A DNA stretch of 64,000 nucleotides. Source: Xenoacremonium recifei (Eukaryota > Ascomycota > Sordariomycetes > Hypocreales > Nectriaceae). The DNA is taken from assembly GCA_012184525.1 (NCBI GenBank), contig WOFQ01000006.1, positions 558,001 to 622,000 of the forward strand, in the 5' to 3' direction. Below the pieces are notes generated by a model. The model worked only from the letters and a program-made list of their open reading frames with translations. It made no database searches and was not told the DNA's origin. Below are positions 53,648-64,000 of this stretch, in pieces. Each line of letters begins with the position of its first letter. Position 1 is the stretch's first letter. Made by a program: the position numbers and the translations under genes.

Positions 53648-55363
53648 GGTTGAACGAACACAACTTTGACAGAGCAAAGGGGCGATGAGGGGTTTTATTA
53701 TATTAATATCTCGTCTCTTCTACTTATCCTCGGGTTGGTCGCACTGCTTCATCGTCATTGTGGATTTTCGCGCCCCCCATGGGGTTAGAGCCCGGCAGAG
53801 AAAGGCCGAAGGGGTTGGGATCAGGGCCTTGGGCTAGAAATGGATGGAGGATTCGAAGCCGGCGCAATGGTTCGATTCCCGGCGGAGTGGTGAGAGCGTT
53901 GAGAGGTTTGTCGATGTGTGTATGTTTGTGTGTGTTGGTTGTCACGTTGAGGTTGTCTTGAGGGGAGACTCAGAGAGTTGAAACTCAATCCCAGCCTCCT
54001 TGGTGCAACTTTCATTCTCACAATGTCTCTCGTTCCTTCCCATCTTCTCTCCAAGACAACTCTTTTCCTCTGCTCTTCTTTCTTCCTCGGTCTGCGCATT
54101 TGCCGGAATAGGCATGTCGATCGCGACAAGCCCACCCTCGCCGCAAGACCCTAAGAAATCCTGAAACCCTTGTTGGCCGCCCATGCTCCTGTCTCGATCT
54201 CGTCCAATACCCTCGCGGCCATTACTCATGACGTCATGTCTTAGAGGCAACTCTCGAGGCTGAGAAGAGTGGTGAGATGCTACTGTTCCAAGGCGTCGTG
54301 GGGGTTCTATCACGCTGTTTCTCTACATTTTGAGTCTTCTCTCATTTTCCCTCTGAAATTTTATTCCCGTCCTTTCCAGGTGTTGCGGAGAAATCGCCCT
54401 CACTAACTCCCGCCGCTAGCACGCCATACCACCGATCTAGCAGCGATCTTCGTGGAATTTCGGTCAGCAAATCTGCTGTACTTCTACCGTGAAGCCTGAC
54501 CGTTCTCAGCTAATCTATCCAGCTCGTCCCCTGGCCCTAGAACCGTGCATCTCCCATGGTGGTCAGCCCACATCCCACTGCAACAGACCCTTATCCATTG
54601 CAACGCTGGAACCATGTCCATGGTCGGCTGCTCCGACAAGCAAAGATAAGGGAAGATTGGTGTGCATCAAGAATAAGCATTAGCAATTGAGTCTTCCCGG
54701 CCATCTGAGCCTTTCCTGCTATATACCTGGTGCTTGCAGATGCAATTTTGACTATTCCCCAGCAGCATCTCTTAAGGCTTATTATGGGTTATACAAACCC
54801 TGCAAACTCTTCTTCGGAATCGAGAGCAACGACTATGTGAACCTTGGAATTTGGCATATTTAGATCTCGTGATGGCCGACGTTTCCTTTATTATTCGTCT
54901 AAGGCGATTCAGGCGTTGATGCAATGGACAATTTCCATTGTCGTACGTTGCCAGATGGTGACTTTCTGAACAGGAAATCATTCTCTTGAAAGAAAAAAAA
55001 ACCACTGCAAGCCCGAGAACCGTTCCTCAACGTAGGCTGTCCAAAACAATAAATGATACATTCACTTACCTTAAATAATATCCCTTCTCTTGTCCTCCAA
55101 CTGCCCCTCCTGCTCCTTCCTTCTCTTTGCCTGCCCCGCACGCTGCCCCTCCCCCGCACCTTCTCCGACCGCATCCCGATCCGATGAGCCGGCATCTCGA
55201 AAAGTTCCGAACTTTCATCCTTCAACCCTCACTCAAGTCTCTCACATCGCCGCGTTGCGCTCCCTCCGCCATCGCCACCTCCTAACTCCCGCTCACGACT
55301 TCCATCCTCCCTCCGACATTCCTCCACTCCCCTCCGTGTACGATACGAACTCCCCCTGCCGAA
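53648..55363. other. 1.7 kb divergent intergenic region, no gene recognised
   Basis: Lies between the Atg22-like and quinolinate phosphoribosyltransferase start codons. C-rich, T-rich leader tracts precede 55,364. A GGTTCGATTCC string at 53869-53879 resembles a tRNA B box, but no cloverleaf forms around it. No repeat was seen. Confidence 0.45.
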
Positions 55364-56305
55364 ATGTCCACCCCAGAAGGCTCTCTCGCGCACCTCCTCC
55401 CGCCCTCGTGGAAGACCTGCATCACTGCCTGGCTCGCTGAAGACACGCCCTCCTTCGACTATGCCGGCTTTGTCGTCGGCGAAGCCCCCCGCACCGCCAC
55501 TCTCTGGGGCAAGTCGGCGGGCGTGATCGCCGGCCGGCCCTTCTTCGACGAGGTCTTCGCGCAGTGCGGCTGCGCTGTCGAGTGGCACGCCGTGGAGGGC
55601 GCCGAGGTCGATACGAGCGGGCCCGGCGGTAAGATGAAGGTCGCGACGGTGACGGGCCCTGTGCGAGGTATCCTGTTGGGCGAGCGCGTGGCGCTGAACA
55701 CCCTGGCGCGCTGTTCGGGCGTGGCGTCGCGCAGTCGGGCGGTTGTCAAGAAGGTCCGCGCCGCGGGATACACGGGCATCCTAGCGGGCACCCGCAAGAC
55801 TACTCCGGGGTTCCGCCTCGTGGAGAAGTACGGCATGTTGGTGGGCGGTGCGGATGCGCATCGCATGGATTTGAGCGCCATGGTGATGCTAAAGGACAAC
55901 CATGTGTGGAGTCGTGGGAGCATCACGGATGCTGTGAGGGCGGCCAAGTCGGTCGCCGGGTTCAGCATGAAGATTGAGGTTGAAGTGCAGAGTGAGGCGG
56001 AGGCTGATGAGGCGATAGAGGCGGGTGCAGATGTGGTTATGTTGGATAACTTCACCGGTGATGGTGTCAAGGTTGCTGCGCGGAGCTTGAAGGAACGGTG
56101 GCAGGGCAAGAGGCACTTCTTGCTAGAGGTGTCAGGGGGGTTGACGCTGGATAATGTGGCGCCGTATGTGTGTCAGGGTGAGTTTGGATCTCCCTTTTCA
56201 TGGGCGAAGAGACTAACAGTATGCATAGATATCGACATCATTTCGACCAGCAACATCCACCAGGGCGTGCCTCACGTTGACTTTTCGCTGAAGATCGAGC
56301 ATTAG
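55364..56305 (+). CDS. Quinolinate phosphoribosyltransferase (decarboxylating)
   Basis: Exons 55364..56177 and 56229..56305 join over a 51 nt intron to give 296 residues, the normal length (bacterial NadC, yeast Bna6). The enzyme makes nicotinate mononucleotide from quinolinate and PRPP, the point where the kynurenine pathway enters NAD synthesis. Signature segments are GVIAGRPFFDEVF, LLGERVALNTLARCSGVAS, AGTRKTTPGFRLVEKYGMLVGGADAHRMDLS, MLKDNHVW, KIEVEVQSEAEADEAIEAGADVVMLDNF and LEVSGGLTLDNV. Basic residues in the TRKTTPGFR loop and HR bind the substrates. The intron interrupts the last beta strands (YVCQ to DIDIIS). Cytosolic. Convergent with the copper amine oxidase, 152 nt between stops. 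Confidence 0.95.
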   Translation: MSTPEGSLAHLLPPSWKTCITAWLAEDTPSFDYAGFVVGEAPRTATLWGKSAGVIAGRPFFDEVFAQCGCAVEWHAVEGAEVDTSGPGGKMKVATVTGPVRGILLGERVALNTLARCSGVASRSRAVVKKVRAAGYTGILAGTRKTTPGFRLVEKYGMLVGGADAHRMDLSAMVMLKDNHVWSRGSITDAVRAAKSVAGFSMKIEVEVQSEAEADEAIEAGADVVMLDNFTGDGVKVAARSLKERWQGKRHFLLEVSGGLTLDNVAPYVCQGEFGSPFSWAKRLTVCIDIDIISTSNIHQGVPHVDFSLKIEH

Positions 56306-56457
56306 ACATAAATGCAATGTATAAAAGTCCTTCTCTGCCAGTGTCATTGCAAAGATCTTACCACAGAGACATGTCTCTACCCCTAAATTCTGAATCTACC
56401 CACTTGTTCTACACTCTACCTCTACTCAATGTCTTGACCTCTATCTAGTCGCGCAAG

Positions 56458-58765
56458 CTACCTCTCGTCAGTGATACTCGCCCCTGCCATGGCAGCATCG
56501 ATATCCGGCTCGCCGCTCTGCAGGTGGCTCATTGGATCCGCCTGCACTGAATCCGTCTTCTCTTCGTCTTTCTGACAGCAGCTTGATAGGAGCACGCTGG
56601 CCGCGTTTCTCGTGGACGGGACATCCAACGCCGGGTTCGCAGTGAAGAAATCAGAAGGCTTCAGATGAATCTGATGAATCTCCACGGGCCTACTTCTCGT
56701 CAGCCAAGTTCACTGAAGGGAGCACACATGTCACTTACATCACTGGCCAATCTTCCACACGAGGATTATGCGTCAATCCAAAGACAGCCCAGACGACGGG
56801 ACTGCTCAGCTGTCCATCTTCTTCGATCCCACCAGCGTCTCCCTTTGGCGAGCCGTTCCTCTCCCGCGCATCTGGCGTGAACCAGTCCCCTCGCTTCACC
56901 ATATCACCTACACCTCCCTTTTCCTCTCGGCTCTGGTTCGTGAACTCGCCTGCTGCCCACAACTCACCGTCGCGGTACCCCGTGACCCAGATATTGTGCT
57001 GCGCAAACTGTGCACGCTTAGCAACCGTGCTGGCCGGGTCAGCGAGCAGCAATTGCGTGGACGGCGGGCTGAGACGGTAGCCCACTGGCTTGCCGGAGAT
57101 GGGATTCGTCTTGGTCGCGCTCTCAAGCTTGATGAGTCGGTTGAGGAGTGGCTGAGCGTTGATATACCGGGCCGTGGTGATCGGCGTGCGAGAGATCTCG
57201 TAGTAGTTGCCGAAGGGGTTCGTCGCAGCGTCAATGAGTTTGCTGATGCTCTCTTCAACAACAACACGTGTGTCGCTGGGCTGATAGGAGTCCATGGCTG
57301 GGTCGATACGCACGGCGAAGATATGTTGATGATTCTGCGCGAGGACGCCAGGCGCGACGACGTTGCCGTAGCGACTCGTCTTGCCCTCGTCGATGGCCAC
57401 GACGCTGACGATGCCGGTGGCGCGTGTCTCGATGTTGATGCCGCCAGCGAGATCAAGCTTGTAGGCGAAGATGTACTCGTAGTTGGCGAGCGTGACGATG
57501 AACTGCACTACAAACTCGCGGTTTCGCGTGACAACGGCACGGTTGGTGCGGAAATTGGTGTGCTTCCACAGGATGCCGTTGTCCTGCTCGTGTAGGCAGA
57601 TCACAGCTTTAGCCAGCGTTGGGGAGCCATCAGGGGCCGCAAGATACCCGTCGACGTAGTGGATGGCACCCAGACAGTCGCAGCCGAGCTCAAGGTTGTT
57701 GGCGGCGCGACCAACACCTCCGTCTCCTAGATCAAAGGCCTGCTTGCGGTGGAAAGGGGGTCGCGGGTCGCCATACGGCACTGTGAGCTCGCTGTAGCTG
57801 AGGCGGTAGAGAATGGAGCGGCCATCGTAGCAAAGATCATGGAGGACGGCACCCTCACGGGGAGTGAATCCTAGACGGAAGCGCCACTTCTGCCACTCGA
57901 TGAGACCATCGGGGTGGACGGTGAAGGAGGCACCTTCTGGCTGTACGATGTTGAGGGGCTTCAAATCGCTTCGTAGCGGTTGATCGAGAAGCTCTGGTGC
58001 GTATTCAGCGGGCTTGCTGTTCTTGAAGAGAGCTCTCGGTGTGGATGATGGAGCGGCAGCCTCCAGGCTATCCCCAAGACCGCCGGTTGCGAGTCGATCA
58101 ACACGAACGATCTGCTTGGTGACCCAGTCCATGACGGGGATGATGGGGATTGGATACGCATAGTGGTTTGAGTCTTCGTTGTTCTTGGTTGTGTCTCTGG
58201 CAAAGACCAAGCCTTGCATGTATCGCGGCGTATCGTCAACGCCGTCTGGTCCTCCGTATGGCCATGGGTCAATTGTGACGCTGAAGCCCTCCGGGAGAGA
58301 GAACTCGGCCATGGCATCTCGAAATACTTCAGAAGCGATACATGCATCATAGAAAAGCGAGAACTCGCCTCTGATTCCAAATGAGATTCAGTTTCAGGCC
58401 AGGTCGGGAGAGACTTACACAGTGAAGTAAGGCTGTGATGTTCGCTCAACTGCCTCCAGAGAAACTACGTCCTGCTTGACCACATCCACTACTGCCCGAG
58501 TGTATGTGTGATAATCAGTGCCAATAACGTCGTATTCAACGAGGGCCTGTCGGACAGGGCGTTCTGCTTTGGTGACATCTCCATCATGTTCGGCGGCAAG
58601 GAAGAGTGTCAATTCCGCACGCTTCGGTTCTTTAAGGTAGATGGATCTGAAGAAGAGCGGGCTCTCTGGGCCATAGCTCTTCACAATGACGTCGCGGGCG
58701 ATGACGAACTCATCGGTAGATAACGGAGCGAGGGGATGGGGGAGAGATGAAGTTGCGGATGCCAT
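56458..58765 (-). CDS. Copper amine oxidase
   Basis: Exons 58765..58419, 58370..56739 and 56689..56458 join over introns of 48 and 49 nt to give 736 residues, slightly longer than the roughly 670-700 usual. The first ATG is at 58765. Domains N2/N3 cover about 15-125, and the catalytic beta-sandwich fills the rest. The Asn-Tyr-Glu-Tyr motif (TLANYEYIF) places the tyrosine that becomes the TPQ cofactor at about residue 413. The copper ligands in NHQHIF are at about 463 and 465, and a catalytic Asp lies in AFDLGDGGVG (about 329). The last exon starts MPVEIHQIHLKPSDFFTANPALDVP, a conserved C-terminal segment. These enzymes oxidise primary amines to aldehydes with release of ammonia and hydrogen peroxide. 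No signal peptide is seen, and the C-terminus is not a clear peroxisomal signal. Substrate is unknown. Confidence 0.94.
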
Positions 58766-60867
58766 GTTGAAACCAAGCAGGTGATGTATGAAGGTCAAGA
58801 CTCAAAGCATGTATTGGGGCATGTATAAATATGAGGAGGTAGGTTCTGAGCAACGTCGCTTCGAGACCCAATCGTTTGGGACGCTGGCTGTTAGTGCTAG
58901 CTTTGTACGAAAGTAGATAAAACAATCGAGTGCGATCAAGTGCGATAAGAGCAAGACGCGATGGGGTGTCGTAGTGATATGAAGGGTACAGTCCGACAGC
59001 ACGCAATGAAGAGCTCTGCTAATCAGTTCGGCTCTAGAAGCCTTTAGCACAGCCTACAGACTGCTATAGAGTCGGCAAACTTATCAGATGTCAAGGAAGA
59101 GGGGTAATAAGACGGTCGCGAGATGATGCAGCTCCCAAGATCTCCGACCCGAAGGCGGCTTGGCTCGGGAGTGCTCCATGGCGGGGTAAGGCCGCGATTC
59201 GCAGGGCACGAGCAGCCAGACATGATAAGTCAAGCACCTAAGCGGCACAGGCGACAATCTCCAATGATCACAGTTAGACACTCACGGTCTGACGTTGGTG
59301 TCCCCCGATTCCCGGCTCTTACATAATCGGGCGTTTAGAGTTCGCAACGGTCCCTCCCGTCCGTCATCAACGGCGATTCATCGCCAACGGTTCCAACCTG
59401 CCCACGTTTTGCTTCCGTTCAGCCTCCAAGCCACATCCGACGGGCATGTCTCAGACGCGTGTCGACATTCAGCCAAGGCAAGTCTATTCTCGTTGTGGAC
59501 TGGTCGCCTAGTTTATTCATTTCCACAGGCGTAGAAAGAGCCACTTCTTCCATTCGTTCTCTGGCGCTTCGTCGAGCTGGCCGGACCAAACTCTCCCCGC
59601 ATCTCCATCACGGAAGATGGCTGTGTCTTCGAGCACTGTCAACCCGTCTTCAGCAATGCAGTCGGTCAAAAGAGAGGCAGGAGATTCTGTGACTGGATAC
59701 ATACGTCTATGGCAATTCAGTGCCGGATCTTCGTACTTCAAACAAGAGCCGTGACGGCTCTGTTTCATCACAGCCTCGTCGTCGCCACCGCAAAATAGGA
59801 CTCAGCCACGTGGAATCTTAATAACCCATCTATCGCTCCCTATTAAATTCGGCACTTCTTCCTCGTATTGTCGTGTTCTCATTCCCTAGTTGTTTTCGTA
59901 CAGCTGCCAAGAACGACCTGGAATGCCTGCGAAAGAGCTGCAATATAACTCCGCCAAGGCGTCGCCAACCCTCAGCACATGATCAACGCCAAGCAGATAT
60001 CATCTTCAACCATGCTTCAACATTGCCGACTATTACCGACTAACCATAAGCTTGTCAAATAATCTTATCCATCAACAGTGCATCACCGCAACCGAAAACG
60101 GCCTCCAAGTTCCGATGTGGATCACAAAAGGGGATGTCTCACTTGACTCGCTCACAGGAATCTACCAAGACCCCGACACCGCAAGCGGTAGCTTCAGCTT
60201 AAGGTTATTCGACGACCCTACCGCATTCAGCTATAGCCTAACGCTGTGCCTCAATATTGTGGCTGTCAACGAGCCAACCGTTTTCAACGGCTGATCAACA
60301 ACCCGTCGCCAAGAAACATCGTCACATGGGATCACGTCAAGGGAGAGCGTCGCGATACGGAAACGTCAAGATACGGTGGAACCAATGCTATTCCATGCTA
60401 AACTGCGAGCGAATATGCACAGCACCCTTTTTCCGAGCCAAAAGTCGGTATCAGTTTTTCGACGGGTTGTGCGGTGCATGAGAAAAGACCAGCAAAGGAC
60501 ATTTTCCATCCCCCCTACCGTCCCTTACGCGCCATATCCGTTCGATGCATCATCATAAAAAGACGCCTCGCGCATGTGGAGATAAGAAAAAAGAGACATG
60601 AGAGCGAAGACGACCAAGTGGTCATGATTTTCGAGAAAAAAGATCGTTAAGTACGATTTGGCATAACGTACAGATGAGAATCGAAATCAAAAAAGAAGAA
60701 GTTGCCTCGATGCGGTTGTCCTGGACACTCCCCTCACAATGATGACAGCCACCGTCTTCTGCCAAAAACGAAGCCGTCAAGATGTCGGGGTTCCACGTTG
60801 CTCAGCTAGTGCTAGAGGTAGGAAGCATCCGATCTTCCGCTCAAGGAAGAAGAGCCAAGTGGGCTAC
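58766..60867. other. 2.1 kb intergenic region, no firm gene
   Basis: A stretch at about 60,058-60,291 on the plus strand translates without stops into protein-like sequence (WITKGDVSLDSLTGIYQDP), but lacks an ATG start and any known domain, so it may be a gene fragment. The rest shows nothing recognisable. Confidence 0.4.
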
Positions 60868-61872
60868 TTAGACGACAATCATGGGGTCGCCGAGAGGCTT
60901 GAGGACGTTGGTGCCGTACTCGCCACCGTAGTTGCCTAGAATACTGTTAATTCCTTGCTCCAAGTAGTGCTTGGTTATTTCGGGGACTCACCTGGGGGGT
61001 TGTAGTTGCAGACCGTGTACCAGCTAGGGAACGACAGAACAGAGCCAGCAGGGCACTCGACAGTAGCACATCCGACCTTGGTAGAGCCCTTCCAGACGAC
61101 TTGGGTGAAGTGACCGAAGGAGTCGAGGTCAAGGCCGCTGGGCGGGTTGTCATCGCCATAGTACTGCCAGTTCTCCATCTCATCGTTGTACCACTGGTTG
61201 GTCACTCCCTGAGCGGCGGCCTTGTTCTTGAGACCATCCATATCACCAGTGGTACCCCACGACGCGAGGTTCTGGCCGTAGCCACCACCGCCCTGGTCCC
61301 TGTATCAACCGAGTCAGTACATGTTTCAAGAGAATGCGCGTGAAGTATACTCACATGTCGTGCGCGAAGACACAAGTGTTGGCGGTGTTGAGAGCGTACT
61401 GGGCGAGAGTAGCGTCCCAAACAAGGGCAGGGGCCGAGTGGTTGGTTCGGTGGTAGTTGTGCTGGTCGACAACGGCGCTCTGGTAGTCAGAGAGATCGGT
61501 GTCGGTCGAGGTGGTGGCAGCCGTAGTGGATTGCGAAACGGCAGTGGTGGTGGCAGCGGCCTGAGCAGTGGTGGTAGGCTCAACGACGACAACGGCCACA
61601 CTGGAAGTAGTGGCCGCAGCAGGAGGGACGGTGGTGGTAACAACGACCGGGGCCGGCTGGACGTGAGGTCGTCGCGTATGAGTCTTCTTAACACTGCTGG
61701 TGGACGTGGGAGCCTCGAGGAAAACCATGCCCGCGCTCGTGGGCTCGTCGTCGGCCGTGACGGTCACGGTGACAATCTCGTAGACCCAGTCGGTCTCCAT
61801 AACGCGCTTCTCGAGGGGAGCGGCGGCGGCCAGCAAGGCGCTGGCGCCGGTGAGAACAAGAGACGTCTTCAT
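60868..61872 (-). CDS. Secreted CAP/PR-1-like protein
   Basis: Exons 61872..61355, 61299..60992 and 60935..60868 join over introns of 55 and 56 nt to give 297 residues. A signal peptide (MKTSLVLTGASALLAAAA) is followed by a likely Kex2-type site (LEKR). Residues about 25-150 are Thr/Ala/Val-rich and low complexity, probably O-glycosylated. The CAP domain (about 155-290) contains VVDQHNYHRTNHSAPALVWDATLAQYA, ANTCVFAHDM, GYGQNLASWGT, GHFTQVVWKGSTKVGCATVEC and WYTVCNYNPPGNY, all hallmark segments with the cavity histidines and paired cysteines. Yeast relatives (Pry1) bind sterols and fatty acids; some fungal members act during plant contact. Which applies here is unknown. Extracellular. Confidence 0.93.
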
Positions 61873-64000
61873 TTTCGGTTCGAATGTGAAAGACGGAAAA
61901 ATGAAGGACTATGAGTTGGTCAATGAGTGTGGTGGTGAGGTGAAACTGGCAAGTGCAAGAATGAGAATCGAGGAGGGTTGGCTCGATTAAAATAAGGTAG
62001 GTGACAGTGATTCAGAGCTATTGGGGAGCTATCTTGAAACCGTTTGCGGGAAGGGGCTGAGGCTTGGGATAACAAGCGTTGGAATGTTGTTCGTGATGTG
62101 GGGAATGTTGAATATAGTATGTGAGACATTCCAAGCGCAAGACATGTCAAGGGTCGAGAACCGCTTGAATATAACCATCCGGAAGCGTTGCAGAAAACGG
62201 TTTCGTCCGGGGAAGGCAACGCCTTGTTGCAGATTTAGTGCCTTTGTCGGGTAGACGCTTGTCTGCCGTGAACAACGGACGACTGCAGTGAAAGAGATGG
62301 TGGCGTTTATTGTTCGAGGGAGGCCAAATCAAAGACGACTGAAGGAGGTCAAAGGGAAAAAACAGCGATGAACCGAAGCGAGGGCCGGCTCACGCGAACA
62401 AGAATGGAAGGGTGTGAAAAGCAACGCCAAAGCGACAACAATGGCTGTGCCAACGGCATACGTACCTCTGAAGAGCAATGGGCTTGAATGGATTCAGCAA
62501 CGAGGTTGATTTCGATAAGATATCTGTACGTCTGGAGGTTCAGAACCAGCTGGAGGTTTGCAGCACTGCTGTTGGTTGGTAGGCGAGATCCGTCAAGGAC
62601 TTGCGGGTGGTTGAAGGTCGTGGATGGCTGAAGGTATGCCGGATGATCCTGTCAAAGGAAGGAAGGGTCTTTGACAAGACAAGAGAAGGAAAGGAGCGAC
62701 AAAGAAAGCACCGAAGGGGGAGAAGCCAACGACTCAGTCTGCTTGCAGAGAAGTCGGGGTGAGTGGTTGGAGATGTTGAAAAAGCCGGGGGAGTCGAGGG
62801 CCTTTTGAGGTTCTCTCGGGTCGGACGCCAAGTGGGCTCTGGAGGTTTGAGTTTGTTTAAAGGAGTGGACTGTGGTGTCGTGGACACACACAAAAAAGGA
62901 GTGGAAGAGAAGTTGGTTGGTGAAAAGAAGGTGGTCGGGCCAGTCTTCGGGTCGACTTGACTCTGCGGAGGAGGGTGAATCAAGAAAGACGATGGTCGAG
63001 GGCCGGCGCGGGCGACGACGTTAAAAGGAACGAACAGCAAGCGGGGAGCCGCGAGAAGGAGGGCCGATGATTGGCGGGCGGCCGGGGGCGTGTGCGGGTT
63101 CGCGGATCGCTGATGAAAGGGTCGCCAGGACGGTGAAAGAATGGCACTGAATGGCAGAGAACGCAGAGGGGAAACGAAGGAGGTCAGGGTGTGTAAGAGG
63201 ATGGAGGATCGCCTGGCGGGGATAATCGTGGGTGGAGGAGATGAGGCTTGTTTGGGGCGTGGCAGGGGTAGGGGGGCGTGGGTCTACGCGCGCCGGGCTT
63301 CTGCAGGTGCTTGCAGGAAGGTGCGCCCTAGCAAGCGGTGCAGCAGTTGCAGCAAGCAAGCAGCTGGAGCCCCGTGCCTGAAGCGTGTCCAGGCCCGCCA
63401 ACCCGCTGAGAGCCGGCAGCCCCAGCGCGGGTAGGCCAAGACTGGAGCACTGACACGGCCCCTGACAGGCTCGGCGGGTGACCTCGACAGCCGCCAGCAG
63501 CCCCCGTAATTGGCCACGCGGTCCACTGCCCCTGGTGAAGCCGCGGACAGAGAGCCCCTGGCGCTTCGGCGGCGGGAGGGCAGGAGCCTGGGGTGAACTC
63601 AATGGCCACTAACAGAGCGCAATGGAACTCGCTCAGTGTCCCGTCGGAAGACACAGCAGCTTTGCGACCCAACATCGAACGAATCGACGCCCGGTTACTC
63701 AGCCTGCGCTTCTGTCCTGTGACTGACTGACTCTCATTGAGGCTTCCAATTCCCAGCGCCGGGCCTTCTCCCCCCTCTAGGTAACGCGAATCTAGAACCC
63801 GTGCTGCCAAGTGCGCCAAGTGCCAACCTTGTCCCGGCGCGCGGCGGCCCAGTGCATGAAGCCCTCGAAGGACGACAGCCACCAGGTTGAAATTGACTAC
63901 CAGCAGCCCCGGCAAACGTCAAACAGAAGCGGGATTGGGCCAATTTGGTGGTGTTTTGGTTGTGGCTCGTCGCGGAAGGAAGCCATCGGCCCCCTACATT
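61873..64000. other. 2.1 kb upstream region, no gene recognised
   Basis: Promoter side of the CAP gene and beyond. A minus-strand frame at 62540-63040 is Pro/Ser/Thr-rich and looks like translated leader sequence. Frames at 63021-63915 have low complexity. GC-rich from about 63,250. A gene may begin beyond the right edge, but nothing supports one inside. Confidence 0.4.

Noticed and set aside
53859..53890. tRNA-like B box GGTTCGATTCC
   Set aside because: The flanking bases do not form a T-stem and no A box or acceptor stem pairs at the right distance.
62540..63040. 166-codon minus-strand frame upstream of the CAP gene
   Set aside because: Pro/Ser/Thr-rich low-complexity sequence with a TTG-like opening and no domain. 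Likely leader or promoter DNA.

Overview
The window is nuclear DNA of a filamentous ascomycete (Pezizomycotina; a Sordariomycete would fit, but the class is not proven). The evidence is many short introns (about 46-80 nt, plus one 229 nt intron in eS27) with GTRNGT-type donors, CTAAC/CTGAC branch points and AG acceptors, and a gene set typical of these fungi: Prp38, mitochondrial GatA, Gemin2, eS27 with an ATG-only first coding exon, a phosducin-like protein, Nup53, an Ivy1-like protein, Atg22, an Itr-type inositol transporter and a Clr5-domain protein. Coding ends below were worked out by hand from splice signals and frame continuity. No RNA or database search was available.

Layout. 1-9.4 kb is dense housekeeping sequence: a Clr5-domain gene, a small membrane protein divergent from prp38, gatA divergent from a Gemin2 homologue, and a small Spd1/Dif1-type ribonucleotide reductase (RNR) inhibitor. 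9.4-14.3 kb is the most unusual part. An intronless gene encodes a class III anaerobic RNR (NrdD) fused in one frame to its radical-SAM activase (NrdG). It lies next to the RNR inhibitor gene. Between them is an array of about seven short hairpin-ended repeats, and MBF-type (ACGCG/ACGCGT) sites cluster upstream of both genes. 14.3-18.5 kb carries a class V aminotransferase and an alpha-glucoside-type MFS transporter. 19.6-33.2 kb is again dense: eS27, Plp2-like protein, a leucine-rich repeat protein, acyl-protein thioesterase, an Ivy1-like protein, Nup53, a DODA-type extradiol dioxygenase and RNA 3'-phosphate cyclase.

33.2-44.8 kb is gene-poor, with only two weak multi-exon gene models and no recognisable transposase. 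44.8-53.6 kb holds a seven-intron monosaccharide transporter, a myo-inositol transporter and an Atg22-like transporter. 55.4-61.9 kb has quinolinate phosphoribosyltransferase, a copper amine oxidase and a secreted CAP/PR-1 protein. The last 2 kb show no gene.

How the genes may work together. Most are unlinked housekeeping genes. The exception is the RNR pair. A bacterial-type oxygen-independent RNR with its activase built in, beside a regulator of the oxygen-dependent RNR, suggests a locus for dNTP supply under low oxygen. The MBF-like sites suggest S-phase control. Family assignment rests on motifs seen in the sequence; the module idea is inference.
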